Source of the DNA: Actinospineispora spinosispora DSM 44797
GTDB taxonomy: Bacteria > Actinomycetota > Actinomycetes > Mycobacteriales > Pseudonocardiaceae
DNA: 64,000 bases
Direction of reading: 5' to 3'
Assembly: GCF_000429025.1 (NCBI RefSeq)
Contig: NZ_AUBB01000017.1
Span: forward strand, 269,157-333,156
Shown: piece after piece, positions 22,603 through 32,800 of the stretch
Numbering within the stretch: the first letter of the stretch is position 1
Layout: every line of letters begins with the position of its first letter
The notes under the pieces: model-generated
Database searches by the model: none
Told to the model about the DNA's origin: nothing
Seen by the model: only the letters and a program-made list of their open reading frames with translations
Translations under genes and position numbers: made by a program

Positions 22603-23697
22603 ATGACGTCGACTCCCCAGCGAACCACGGAACCGGCACCGTCTCCGGAGAACGGGGCAGGCTCGATCTGGTCCCGCTCACTGCGGGCGGTGCTGACCAG
22701 GCGCGAGATCCTGCTGGTCATCCTCCTGATCGCGGTGCTGATCTGGATGACCTCGCTCAGCTACGGCGGCTACCTGACCGGCCCGTACGACCCCGACTAC
22801 CTGGCCGGCTCTCTCGTGGACGCCGTACCGCTGGCGATCCTGGCACTCGCCGAGCTGGTGGTGATCGTGTCAGGACGGGGCGGCATCGACCTGTCCATCG
22901 GCGCGATCGTCTCGCTGACCGGCATGGTCTTCGGACTCGCCTACGGCTCGTGGGGCTGGTCGCTCCCGGTGGCGGTGTTGCTCGCGCTCGTCGTGGGCAC
23001 CGTGCTCGGCGCGGTCAACGGGGTGCTGATCGCCTGGCTCGGGTTCCCCGCGCTCATCACGACACTGGCGACCTACTACGCGTACAAGTCGCTCGCCGTG
23101 GTGATCAACGCGCAGAAGCCGATCAGCACGCCGGACATCCAGAGCCTGTACTCGCTCACCGGCGCGGTGGAGATCCCGCTGATCGGCCGGAACATCCCGA
23201 ACGTCCCGCTCGGGGTGTTCACCTTCCTGGTGCCGGCGGTCGTGCTGCTGTGGCTGCTGCTGCAACGCACCACCTACGGACGGCGGCTGTTCGCGATCGG
23301 CACCAACGACGTCGCCGCGACCTGGGCCGGTGTGCACGTCGCCGGGACCCGGTTGCGTGCCTACGCACTGGCCGGGCTGCTCGCCGGAGTCGTCGCCGTG
23401 TACGTCACCGGGCAGTTCGCCTCGGCTCGCCCCGACGCCGGTACCAGCGGGAACGGGCTCGCGCTGCCGGCGATCACGATCGCCGTCCTCGGCGGTGTCG
23501 CGATCACCGGCGGCATCGGACGGGTGTCCGGTGTGCTGCTCGCCGCCGTCCTCATCACCTGGCTCAACGCCGGAATCCTGCTGCTGTTCGAAGGCAACGA
23601 GGGCACCCAGTTCCAGCTTCTCGCGCTCGGCGCGGTGCTGGTCTTCTGCGCGCTGCTCAACGCGTACACGACGAGGAAATACGGGGGTACCCGATGA
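22603..23697 (+). CDS. Sugar ABC transporter permease 2
   Basis: A 364-residue RbsC-family permease, paralogous to the preceding gene. It has an N-terminal cytoplasmic segment of about 35 residues, GRGGIDLSIGAIVSLTGMV near residue 88, and AVLGGVAITGGIGRVSGVL near 295. It completes the binding protein-ATPase-permease-permease set. The stop overlaps the start of the aldolase/dehydrogenase gene (ATGA). Confidence 0.9.
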   Translation: MTSTPQRTTEPAPSPENGAGSIWSRSLRAVLTRREILLVILLIAVLIWMTSLSYGGYLTGPYDPDYLAGSLVDAVPLAILALAELVVIVSGRGGIDLSIGAIVSLTGMVFGLAYGSWGWSLPVAVLLALVVGTVLGAVNGVLIAWLGFPALITTLATYYAYKSLAVVINAQKPISTPDIQSLYSLTGAVEIPLIGRNIPNVPLGVFTFLVPAVVLLWLLLQRTTYGRRLFAIGTNDVAATWAGVHVAGTRLRAYALAGLLAGVVAVYVTGQFASARPDAGTSGNGLALPAITIAVLGGVAITGGIGRVSGVLLAAVLITWLNAGILLLFEGNEGTQFQLLALGAVLVFCALLNAYTTRKYGGTR

Positions 23698-25739
23698 CCG
23701 ACCCGACTCGACCCGATGCCGTGCGCCAGCTGTTGGAACGATCCAATCGCCTCGGCTCCGACCCGGCCGTCACCAACTACGGCGGTGGGAACACCTCGGT
23801 CAAGGTGACCGTCGACAGCCCGGCCACCGGGAAACCCGTCGAGCTGCTGTACGTCAAGGGCTCCGGCGGCGACCTCGGCACGCTGCGTGCCGAGGGGCTC
23901 GCGGTGCTCGAACGGGACCGGCTCGTCGCGTTGGACTCGGTGTACCGCGGCGTCGAGCACGAGGACGAGATGGTCGAGCTGTTCTCGTTCTGTGGCCACG
24001 GCCGGGGCGGTGCGACACCCTCGATCGACACCCCGATGCACGGTCTCGTGGACCTGGACCACGTCGACCACCTGCACCCGGACTCGGTCATCGCATTGGC
24101 CTGCGCCGCCGACGGCGAGCGGCTGGTGCGCGAGATCTGGGGCGGCCGGGTCGCCTGGGTCCCGTGGAAACGTCCCGGCTGGGAGCTGGGCAAGGCCATG
24201 GCGGAGCTGTCCGCCGACCCCTCCGTGATCGGCGCCGTCCTCGGTGGGCACGGGCTGACCAGCTGGGGCGCCACGAGCGACGAGGTCGAGCAGCGTTCGC
24301 TGCGGATCATCGCGGAGGCCGCGGCGTACCTGGAGGAGCATTCGGTGGCCGAGCCGTTCGGTGCCGAGGTTCCGGGTCGGGCGGCGCTGCCGGCCGAGGA
24401 CCGCCGACGGCGCGCGGCCGAGCTGTTCCCGCACCTGCGCGCGGTCGCGTCGATGGACCGGCGCCAGGTCGGACACTTCACCGACAGCGACGTCGTGCTG
24501 GACTTCCTGACCAGGGAGAAGCTGGCACACCTGGTCAGCCTCGGCACGTCCTGCCCCGACCACTTCCTGCGGACCAAGGTGCGTCCGCTGCTCCTGGACA
24601 CCGCGCCGGACACGCCGCTCGACGAGGTCGTGAAGCGGCTCGGCGAGCTGCACGCCGAGTACCGCGAGGAGTACAGCGCCTACTACCGGCGCCACGCCAC
24701 GCCCGACTCGCCCGCGATGCGTGGTGCCGACCCGGCGATCATCCTCGTGCCCGGGGTCGGGATGTTCTCGTTCGGCGCGGACAAGCAGACCGCGCGGGTG
24801 GCCGGCGAGTTCTACGTCAACGCGATCAACGTGATGCGCGGCGCCGAGGGCGTCTCGACCTACGAGCCGGTGACCGAGGCCGACAAGTTCGCCGTCGAGT
24901 ACTGGCTGCTGGAGGAGAAGAAGCTCCAGCTGCGTCCGAAGCCCAAGGCACTGGCAGGCCGGATCGCCGTCGTGACCGGGGGCGCGTCCGGTATCGGGCT
25001 GGCGACGGCGACGATGCTCGCGGAGCACGGTGCGAACGTGGTGGTCGCGGATCTGGACGAGGCGAAGTCGTCGGCGGTGGCCGATGAGCTGGGCGGACCG
25101 GACCGTGCGGCCGGCATCGCGATGGACGTGACCGACCCGGACGCGATCACCGCCGGTATGGATGCCGCCGTGCTCGCCTTCGGCGGGGCGGATCTGATCG
25201 TCAACAACGCCGGCATCAGCCGCGCTGGCTCACTGGCCGAGACCTCGACCCAGGACTGGGATCTGCTCTACGACATCCTGGCGCGTGGCTCGTTCCTGGT
25301 GGCCAAGGCGGCCGAACCGGTTCTGCGGGCGCAGCGGCTCGGCGGGGACATCATCAACATCTGCTCGAAGAACGCGGTGTTCGCCGGTCCCAACAACGTC
25401 GCCTACTCGTCGGCGAAGGCGGCGCAGGCGCACATGGTCCGGCTGCTCGCGGCGGAGCTGGGTGAGATCGGCGTCCGGGTCAACGGCATCAACCCGGACG
25501 GAGTGGTGCGCGGCTCCGGGATCTTCTCCAGCGGCTGGGGTGCGTCGCGCGCCGCGACGTACGGCATCGACGAGTCCGAGCTGGGCAAGTACTACGCCAA
25601 CCGCACCGTGCTCAAGGTCGAGGTGCTGCCCGAGCACGTCGCGTCCGCGGTGCTGGCGCTGACCAACGGGACGTTGCCGATCACCACCGGGCTGATCGTT
25701 CCGGTCGACTCCGGGGTGCCCCAGGCATTCCTGCGATAG
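23694..25739 (+). CDS. rhaD: Bifunctional rhamnulose-1-P aldolase / dehydrogenase
   Basis: A 681-residue fusion. Residues 1-410 are a class II aldolase/AraD-like domain (NYGGGNTSVKV near 24; metal-ligand histidines in TPMHGLVDLDHVDHLHP near 115; VLGGHGLTSWG near 182). Residues 420-681 are a short-chain dehydrogenase (VTGGASGIG near 425, active-site YSSAKAA near 566). The known fused family splits rhamnulose-1-phosphate into dihydroxyacetone phosphate and L-lactaldehyde and then oxidises or reduces the aldehyde. The start at 23694 overlaps the permease stop. Confidence 0.88.
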   Translation: MTDPTRPDAVRQLLERSNRLGSDPAVTNYGGGNTSVKVTVDSPATGKPVELLYVKGSGGDLGTLRAEGLAVLERDRLVALDSVYRGVEHEDEMVELFSFCGHGRGGATPSIDTPMHGLVDLDHVDHLHPDSVIALACAADGERLVREIWGGRVAWVPWKRPGWELGKAMAELSADPSVIGAVLGGHGLTSWGATSDEVEQRSLRIIAEAAAYLEEHSVAEPFGAEVPGRAALPAEDRRRRAAELFPHLRAVASMDRRQVGHFTDSDVVLDFLTREKLAHLVSLGTSCPDHFLRTKVRPLLLDTAPDTPLDEVVKRLGELHAEYREEYSAYYRRHATPDSPAMRGADPAIILVPGVGMFSFGADKQTARVAGEFYVNAINVMRGAEGVSTYEPVTEADKFAVEYWLLEEKKLQLRPKPKALAGRIAVVTGGASGIGLATATMLAEHGANVVVADLDEAKSSAVADELGGPDRAAGIAMDVTDPDAITAGMDAAVLAFGGADLIVNNAGISRAGSLAETSTQDWDLLYDILARGSFLVAKAAEPVLRAQRLGGDIINICSKNAVFAGPNNVAYSSAKAAQAHMVRLLAAELGEIGVRVNGINPDGVVRGSGIFSSGWGASRAATYGIDESELGKYYANRTVLKVEVLPEHVASAVLALTNGTLPITTGLIVPVDSGVPQAFLR

Positions 25740-25748
25740 GGGAGAACC

Positions 25749-26612
25749 TTGTCCAACAAGATCGGAATCCACGCACTGGTGTGGGTCGGCGGCTGGAGCG
25801 AGCGCGAGGCACGCCACGCGATCAGCTCGTCAGCGGCGGCAGGCTACGACCTGATCGAGCTCGCGGCGATCCAGCCCGAGCTGTTCGACGCCGACCTGAC
25901 CGCCCGGCTGCTCGCCGAACACGGCCTGTCCGCCGGGGTGAGCCTCGGCCTGGACGACACGACCGACGTGTCCAGCGACGACCCGGACATCGTGGCGGCG
26001 GGCCGGAAGCGTCTGGACCTCGCGCTCGACCTGGTGCGTGACGTCGGCGGCGACTATCTGGGCGGTGTCATCTTCGGCAAGCTCGGCCGCTACACCACGC
26101 CGCTGACCGAACGCGGCAGGGCGCATTCCGTCGAGACGATCGCGCGGCTCGCCGACCGCGCCGCGGAGTCCGGCATCACGCTCGGGCTGGAGTTCTGCAA
26201 CCGGTACGAGACCAACGTGCTCAACACGACCGAGCAGACCCTCGCGTTCATCGCCGAGACCGGCCGGGACAACGTCGTCGCGCACCTGGACACGTACCAC
26301 ATGAACATCGAGGAGACGTCGTTCCGCGAGCCCGTCCTCGCGGCGGCCGCGGCGGGCAAGCTCGGCTACGTGCACGTCGGCGAGTCGCACCGAGGGCAGC
26401 TGGGCACGGGCTCGGTGCCGTGGGCCGAGTTCTTCGAGGCGCTGCACGAGGTCGACTACCGCGGCACGATCACGTTCGAGTCGTTCTCCTCCGAGGTGGT
26501 CCACCCGACCCTGTCCTCGGCGTTGTCGATCTGGCGCAACCTGTGGACCGACGGCATGGACCTGGCAACCGGAGCCCGAGCGTTCCTGAAGCAGAACTAC
26601 GAAACCCGCTGA
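25749..26612 (+). CDS. TIM-barrel sugar isomerase/epimerase
   Basis: A 287-residue xylose-isomerase-like TIM barrel, closest in appearance to the D-psicose/D-tagatose 3-epimerase group: metal ligands are suggested by GLEFCNRYE near residue 147, AHLDTYHMNIEE near 180, YVHVGESHRGQLGTG near 203 and TFESF near 239. Classical L-rhamnose isomerases are about 420 residues, so this protein either replaces that step or acts on another ketose. The TTG start is preceded by GGGGAGAA. It is the last gene of the operon, nine bases after the aldolase gene. Confidence 0.8.
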   Translation: MSNKIGIHALVWVGGWSEREARHAISSSAAAGYDLIELAAIQPELFDADLTARLLAEHGLSAGVSLGLDDTTDVSSDDPDIVAAGRKRLDLALDLVRDVGGDYLGGVIFGKLGRYTTPLTERGRAHSVETIARLADRAAESGITLGLEFCNRYETNVLNTTEQTLAFIAETGRDNVVAHLDTYHMNIEETSFREPVLAAAAAGKLGYVHVGESHRGQLGTGSVPWAEFFEALHEVDYRGTITFESFSSEVVHPTLSSALSIWRNLWTDGMDLATGARAFLKQNYETR

Positions 26613-26679
26613 GCGCAGTTCGTGTTCACCACGGTTCACCACGAGCATCTTCAGTCTCGCTGATCACTTCAGTATCGGC

Positions 26680-26743
26680 TCGCAGAGCGTCATGTCGCGT
26701 CGCAGACGCCGCAATGTCTGCGACGCGACATCAGCGTCTGCGA
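26680..26743. repeat. 64-bp palindromic repeat, copy 2
   Basis: Starts TCGCAGAG, ends TCTGCGA; inner arms ATGTCGCGTCGCAGAC and GTCTGCGACGCGACAT are fully complementary (16 bp). It lies between the end of the deoxysugar operon and the HD-domain gene. Copy 3 is 2 kb away on the other side of the XRE/HD module. Confidence 0.85.
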
Positions 26744-26835
26744 AGTCGTCCGAGCGCGCCGCACACATGCCGCGCGTGTTGTTCATCTGCTCACCCCCGG
26801 GCCGTGGTGATCATGGTTCGTGGGTTGTCGGACGC

Positions 26836-27423
26836 TCAGCGGCCGCGCCAGGCCAGGGGTGATGTGGTGAGCGCGGCATCGGCGATCCGCGCCGCCGTGT
26901 CAGTGGTGAGTGCGGCCCGGGAGCTGTCGATCCAGCCCTGCACGGTGGAGTAGCCGGCCTCGCGGTATTCGACGGCTTGGATGAGGCACTCGAGTTTGTC
27001 GGCGTCCTTGGCGCAGCGAACTTCGACTGTGCGCTGCTCCTCGTATTCGTCGACGATGGCTCGTACGGTCTTGCTAGTGGTGTCCGGCAGGCTCTGGGTC
27101 TGGTCAGCTGTGATCGCGGCCGGGACAGGTTTGTCGAGGTAGGGCCTTGCGGTATGTGGAATGTCGCCGGTCCTGGTCTCTTGCGAGTCGTGCCAGACGG
27201 CGAGGAGGGCCGCGCGGGCCGGGTCGGCGCCTTCCTCTGCTGCGATGATCGTCGCAAGTTGGGCGACGCGCAGGCTGTGCTCGGCGACCGACTCGGGATC
27301 ACGGAGGCCGACCTGCCACCAGCCGGAGCGGCGGATTCTCTTGAGCAGTCCGAGCTCGAAGGCGAAACTGGCGATGGCTTCGGATTGGAGGTCCGCTGCG
27401 TGCTCTTCCACGACCGGTGACAC
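26836..27423 (-). CDS. HD-domain hydrolase
   Basis: A 195-residue protein of the YfbR/HDDC2-like HD superfamily. The metal site is visible as ESVAEHSLRVAQLA near residue 44, AVWHDSQE near 76 and the distant Asp in AKDADKLE near 139. Relatives are 5'-deoxynucleotidases or act on other phosphate monoesters; the substrate here is not known. Its start lies three bases after the C-terminal fragment of the XRE gene, so the two are one unit. Base composition is lower in GC than the neighbours. Confidence 0.8.
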   Translation of the reverse strand: MSPVVEEHAADLQSEAIASFAFELGLLKRIRRSGWWQVGLRDPESVAEHSLRVAQLATIIAAEEGADPARAALLAVWHDSQETRTGDIPHTARPYLDKPVPAAITADQTQSLPDTTSKTVRAIVDEYEEQRTVEVRCAKDADKLECLIQAVEYREAGYSTVQGWIDSSRAALTTDTAARIADAALTTSPLAWRGR

Positions 27424-27426
27424 TAC

Positions 27427-28355
27427 CTATCGTTGAGCTGCTCGGGCGGCATAGCTCACATCCGAGAGCTCGCGTCTGGTCAGCGGCGAGAGATCATTGT
27501 GGTCCATGAGTACCGCGACGGCTGTCTGCAGTCGCTCGCCGAATAGGGGTCGATTTCCGAGCAGCTCGGGGTGGGTGAGTAGCAGCGCCCACAACGTGTG
27601 GACGTTGAGCTGTTCCTGGTCGGTGCGGGGGATCAGACGATCGAGGAGGTGCTCCATCAGTATGGTCCCGTCCCAGGAGCGAGGCTGGGTATCGATCATG
27701 AATTCGTCGTTGAGATGCACGGTGGTCATCTCACCGACCCAGTACGCCCAGTAGTTCAGATTCGCTTGTTCTTGCTGCTGAGACGTTCGTACGCCATGGA
27801 CGAATCGTTCCAGAGGTTCGCGGTCGCCGCCGGAGGCCAGTGCTACCGCTGAGGACCGCACCGTGACCCACGTGTCGGCCTTTTTGGCACCGGCCCGCGT
27901 CTCACTGAGGTTGCATGGACAGGGAATCTCAGTTCTGCGGGCGTGTTGCCGGTGAACGGCCAAGTTATCAAAGCAGTAAGCCTGCGCTGATGTGCCGTAC
28001 TTCCGAGAAGGTTCATCTCGGGTTCGATCGGTTTCATGCCTGCTTCTACTGCGTCCCCTATGAGTAGGTCGGCATCGATGGCGTCCCTCAAAGCGCGCAC
28101 GGCCACCGATGTCGTACCTCGCTGGAGGAGCCTGGTCCGCAGCCGCGTGAGGTCGCGGACCCGCAACGATGCCAACGGTCGGCGGCCACTTTCCCACCCC
28201 TGCACGGTGGCGACATCGACATCGTGCTCGTGGGCAAGTTGAGACTGAGTCATCGCTATGGACTCACGGATCAGTTTGAGTGCGAACCCAGACACCACTC
28301 CTGGATCTCTTAGCGAACCCTGACTGGCATGTCGGGTTCCAGTGGTACCGGCCAT
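27427..28355 (-). pseudogene. XRE-family regulator, apparent frameshift
   Basis: Two overlapping minus-strand frames form one protein. The 5' frame (to 27843) has a helix-turn-helix, FALKLIRESIAMTQSQLAHE then DVATVQGWESGRRPL, and runs to MNLLGSTAHQRRLTAL. The 3' frame (to 27427) supplies the C-terminal part (NLNYWAYWVGE, SWDGTILMEHLLDRL, LNVHTLWALLLTHPELL). The 5' extension of the second frame does not look like protein. The frames meet at an A5 run (27881-27885 as T5 on the plus strand): one extra A, or a -1 slip, would join them into about 310 residues. It may be a sequencing error, a decayed gene or a slippery site. The start used follows GAGG; an ATG at 28379 is also possible. Confidence 0.65.
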
Positions 28356-28379
28356 CGAACCCAACCTCACTCCCAGCAT

Positions 28380-28801
28380 TGAGCTGCGCTAATTCGTACT
28401 CGCGGTCCGTTCTGCGCCAGTCCGGATCAGCTTAGCGTTTGACGATCGGAATAGGGGAATGGGCCTTGTTTCATGGTGACTTCGAGAGGTTCGCCCGTGG
28501 TCTCGCGGAATCTTTGCGATTGCAATCTGTTCGTGGTGATTGGCTGATGGTCTGGAAGCTCTGCCTAGGTGCGACTGATCACTGGGTGACGGGTGAAGAC
28601 GCCGAGCCCGGATGCGGAACCGTCACGGGGATATGTGGGGCACACGCCTACGCGATCGGCGTGGGGGGAACGCCTGATCGAAGGTGCGGCCGTTGCAGGG
28701 CACGTCTCGCAGACCGTGGTGTCGCGTCGCAGACACTGCAGTGTCTGTGATGCGACATGAAGCTCCGCGAAGTGCCGGTTCCGGAGCCGTAGGCTGACGG
28801 G
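28380..28801. other. Intergenic region before the NAD kinase gene
   Basis: About 420 bp of lower-GC DNA. It should contain the promoter of the minus-strand XRE gene and of the NAD kinase gene, but no clear hexamers stand out. A 103-codon plus-strand frame (28439-28750) runs into the repeat copy at 28707-28770 and resembles no known family, so it is not called. Confidence 0.5.
28707..28770. repeat. 64-bp palindromic repeat, copy 3
   Basis: Same length and layout as copies 1 and 2: begins TCGCAGAC, ends CTCCGCGA, inner arms TGTCGCGTCGCAGACACT and AGTGTCTGTGATGCGACA with two mismatches. It ends 31 bp before the NAD kinase start codon. Confidence 0.85.
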
Positions 28802-29662
28802 GTGGGTCACTTCGGGGTCATCGGGCTCGTTCTGCATCCGGCTCGTGACTGCGGGCCCGCTGTTCGGACCATCGCGGCGTGGGCGGCGGCCCGCGGGGTT
28901 CGGGTGCTCGGCATCGCGGGGGAGCCGGATGACGTGCCTGGTGTCGAGGTGTGTCCCCAGGAGCAGCTGGCGAAGCAGGCCGACCTGCTGGTGAGCCTCG
29001 GTGGGGACGGCACCATGTTGCGCACCCTGCGGCTCGCCGTCGAGCACCAGATCCCGGTGCTGGGCGTCAACCTCGGCAAGCTCGGTTTCCTTGCCGAGAT
29101 CGACGTGCCGGACCTCGAGTCGGCGTTGGGTGCGATCGCGGCACAGCAGTACGAGGTGGAACCTCGGGTCGCGGTGGAAGCCACCGTGGTGGGTGACGGC
29201 AGCCGGATCGCGTTCAACGACGTCGTCCTGATCCGCATGCCGGGCCAGCGCCAGGCCGCGATCGGGCTGCACATCGACGGGCAGCCGTTCGTCCGGTACG
29301 TCGCCGACGCGGTGGTCGTGTCGACGCCCACCGGATCGACGGCCTACAGCTTCTCGGCGGGCGGGCCGATCGTGTCGCCGAGGGCGCAGGGGCTCGTGGT
29401 GATCCCGGTCGCGCCGCACTCGGCGTTCAACCGTGCGTTGGTGCTGGCCTGCAGTGAGCCGCTCGCACTGGAGTTGCTGCCCAGCAGCGGGCCGCTCGGC
29501 CTCGAGGTGGACGGTGAACTGGCCCGCACGGTCCATCCGGGGGAGCGCGTCGAGCTGACCACGAAGGTCGCGGCCGGGTCTGTCGTACGGCTGGGGAGCA
29601 CGACCTTCTACCAGCGGGCGCAGCGGAAGCTCAAGCTGTCCGACCCGGGTGAGCTCGGCTAG
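28802..29662 (+). CDS. nadK: NAD kinase
   Basis: A 286-residue NAD(+)/NADH kinase. The diagnostic GGDGTMLRT lies near residue 64, followed by LGVNLGKLGFLAEID near 81, a FNDVVLIR stretch near 139 (usual NEVVI), and TPTGSTAYSFSAGGPIVSP near 176. It makes NADP(H), which the downstream ketoreductase and P450 redox partners consume, though no functional link is implied. The start is a GTG. It ends 159 bp before the polyketide synthase start. Confidence 0.9.
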   Translation: MGHFGVIGLVLHPARDCGPAVRTIAAWAAARGVRVLGIAGEPDDVPGVEVCPQEQLAKQADLLVSLGGDGTMLRTLRLAVEHQIPVLGVNLGKLGFLAEIDVPDLESALGAIAAQQYEVEPRVAVEATVVGDGSRIAFNDVVLIRMPGQRQAAIGLHIDGQPFVRYVADAVVVSTPTGSTAYSFSAGGPIVSPRAQGLVVIPVAPHSAFNRALVLACSEPLALELLPSSGPLGLEVDGELARTVHPGERVELTTKVAAGSVVRLGSTTFYQRAQRKLKLSDPGELG

Positions 29663-29768
29663 CTACTCGTCCATTTGAGTGTTCTCAATACGATCACGTC
29701 CAATCACGCTTGTGATGCAGGTCACAGTGTGATGCGGTCAGAGCTGCCTTTCTAAAATCCAAGCAAGT

Positions 29769-29788
29769 GGTTAAGTATCCTCTTAACC
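29769..29788. promoter_or_regulatory. Inverted repeat in the PKS leader
   Basis: GGTTAAG-TATCCT-CTTAACC, a 7-bp perfect inverted repeat in an AT-rich patch, 34 bp upstream of the first synthase start codon. Just upstream (29704-29735) two TCAC...GTGATGC half-repeats occur. Either could be the operator of a pathway regulator; none is encoded in the cluster. Confidence 0.45.
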
Positions 29789-29821
29789 TGCTGGGGGTTG
29801 CAGCCGGAGGTGAGTTCGCTC

Positions 29822-32800
29822 GTGCGTCCTTGGGCGAAGAACACGGTGTACGAGTGGCTCGTCGCGCGACTGGCCGAGCTCAGCGGACTACCGGCCGAGG
29901 CCATCGACGGACGTGAGCCCTTCACCCGGTTCGGGCTCGACTCCGTCAGCGTGACAGCACTGGCCGCCGAGCTGAGCGAAGCATCCGGGCACCGCGTCCC
30001 GCCGACGGCGCTGTGGGCCCACCCGACCCCGCGAGCGCTCGCGGCGGCGCTGGACGGCGAGGACGGGACGCCGGTCGCGGAGGCGGCTCGGCGAACGGAC
30101 GACCCGATCGCCGTCGTCGGGCTGTCCTGCCGGTTCCCTGGCGCGCCCGACGCCGACCGGTTCTGGGAGCTGCTGAGCACCGGGGCCGACGCGATCGGAG
30201 ACATGCCGGCTGACCGGTGGACCGGTGGGCGGCGAGCCCGCGGCGGTTTCCTCGACCAGGTCGACGGGTTCGACCCGGAATTCTTCGACATCTCACCGCG
30301 CGAGGCCCCGCACATCGACCCACAGCAGCGGCTCGTGCTCGAACTGGCCTGGGAGGCGCTCGAAGACGCCGGCATCGGTCCGAGGAGCCTCGGTGGAAGC
30401 CGGACCGGTGTCTTCATCGGCGCCATGTGGAACGAGTACGGCGCCGGCATCCAGGCCGATCCCGACCTGGTCACCCAACACTCGCTTTCCGGCGGTGACC
30501 CGAGCATCATCCCGGCGCGCGTCTCCTACCACCTGGGGCTGCGCGGCCCGAGCCTGCAGGTCAACACCGCGTGCTCGTCGTCGCTGGTGGCGGTGCACCT
30601 CGCGGCGCGCAGCATCAGGGACGGCGAGTGCGAGCTGGCGCTCGCCGGCGGAGTCAGCCTCATGCTCGGCAAGGACACGATGACCGCGCTGGAAGGCCTC
30701 GGTGCGCTCTCGCCGAACGGTCGGACGAAGGCCTTCGACGCGAGCGCCGACGGCTACGGCCGCGGCGAGGGCGCCGGCCTCGTCGTACTGAAACCACTGG
30801 GCAGGGCTGTCGCCGACGGCGACCCGATCTACTGCGTGATCAAGGGCAGCGCGGTGAACCACGACGGGTTCTCCAACGGGCTGACCGCGCCGAGCCCGGC
30901 CGCGCAGGAGGCGATGCTGCGCGACGCCTACGCGCGAGCCGGCGTGGCGCCCCACGACGTCCAGTACGTCGAGGCGCACGGAACCGGCACCGTCCTGGGC
31001 GACCCGATCGAGGCCGGTGCGCTGAGCGCCGTCCTCGGCGCGGACCGGCCGTCCGACCGGCCGCTGGCGATCGGATCGGTGAAGAGCAACATCGGGCACC
31101 TGGAGCCCGCCGCCGGCGTTGCCGGACTGATCAAGGTGGCGTTGTCGATGCGTCACCGTGCTCTGCCCCCGACCGTGGCCGTGAGCGAGCCGAACCCCCA
31201 CATCCCGTTCGCCGAGTGGCGGTTGCGATTACCACGCCAGCTGGAGCACTGGCCGGCGGACGAGCACGGCCGGCTCGTCGCGGGTGTGAGTGCGTTCGGG
31301 TTCGGCGGCACGAACTGCCACGTCGTGCTGGAAGGGGACGCCACGACGCCGACGCGGGCGGTCACGCTGTCGGCCGACAGCGACGAAGGACTGCGGGACA
31401 TCGTCCGGAGGCTGGCGAACACCGAGGACGGTCAGGATCTCGACCGGCTGACGTCCTCGATGCGCGACACCGGCGGTTCCCACCGGCTGGCGCTGTCCGC
31501 CCACGACCGGGCCGAGCTCGCTTCTCGCGCGCGGAGCCACCTGGCGGGTCACGAGGTTCCCGGGGTGTCGGCCGGACGAGCGACCGGACAGCGGCCGAGG
31601 GTCGTCTTCGTGTTCGGCGGCCAGGGCTCGCAGTGGGCCGGGATGGGCGCACGGCTGATGCGGGTCGAGCCGGCGTTCCGCGCGGCTCTCGCGCGGTGCG
31701 ACGCGGCGCTGCGACCGCACACCGGCTGGTCCCTCGTCGAGCTGCTGACCTCGGACGACGACGACTGGAACGAACGGACCGACCTGGCCCAGCCGGCGAT
31801 CTTCGGGATGCAGGTCGCGCTCGCCGAGATGTGGCGCCACCGGGGCGTGGAGCCGGACGCAGTCGCCGGGATGAGCATGGGAGAGGTCGCCGCGGCACAC
31901 GTCGCCGGTGCGTTGAGCCTCGACGACGCCGCGCTGATCATGGCTCGGCGCAGCCGTCTCGCGGCGTCGCTGAGCGGTCGTGGCGCGATGGCGGTCCTGG
32001 AACTCTCACCCGACGACACGGCACAGCGCCTGCGGTCTCACCCCGACCAGGTGTGGATCGCGGGTCTCGCGGGCCCCCGGTCGACGATCATCTCCGGTGA
32101 CCGCGCCGCCGTGGAGTCGATCCTGCGTGGGCTCCACGACGACGGTATTCGCGGCGGGTTGATCCGCGTCGACTACGCGTCGCACTGCCCGGTCGTCGAC
32201 GGCGTACTGCCGGACCTGCGCGTGGCGCTCGCCGGCGTGCGGCCCGCGCAGCCGAGGCTGCCGTTCCATTCCTGCGCCACCGGGCGACGGATGGCGGGCA
32301 CCGAGCTGACCGCCGAACACTGGGCGCGCACCGAACGGGACCCGTGGCGGTTCGCGCCGGTCGTCGAGGAGCTGGCCGCCCAGGGAAACTGCGTCTTTCT
32401 CGACGTCAACCCGCATCCGGTGCTGACCCCGGTGCTGGCGCAACACGGTGTGGACGGGTTCGGTTCGTTGAGCCGAGCTGACGACGGCCGCACCACGATG
32501 ATCGATTCATGGGGCGCCCTGTACGTCCGGGGGGTGACTCGCCCGGCGTCGGACGACGACCGTCAGCGGCTGCTCCTGCTGTCGGCCCGTTCCCACGAGT
32601 CGTTGCTCACCGCCGCGGACCGGATGGCGGATCATCTGCTCGCCGAGCCGCCCCCGTCCCTCCTGGACGTGTGCCACACGGCGGGAGCGCGGCGGGACCA
32701 CCACGAGCACCGGCTCGCCGTGGTCACGGGCACCCGGGGGCACACGGTCGAGCTGCTCCGCTCCGTCGCCGAGGGACTGTTCCCCGGTGGCGTCGAGCTG

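Noticed and set aside
28439-28750. 103-codon plus-strand frame before the NAD kinase gene
   Set aside because: Runs into the 64-bp repeat, has no ribosome binding site and no recognisable family.
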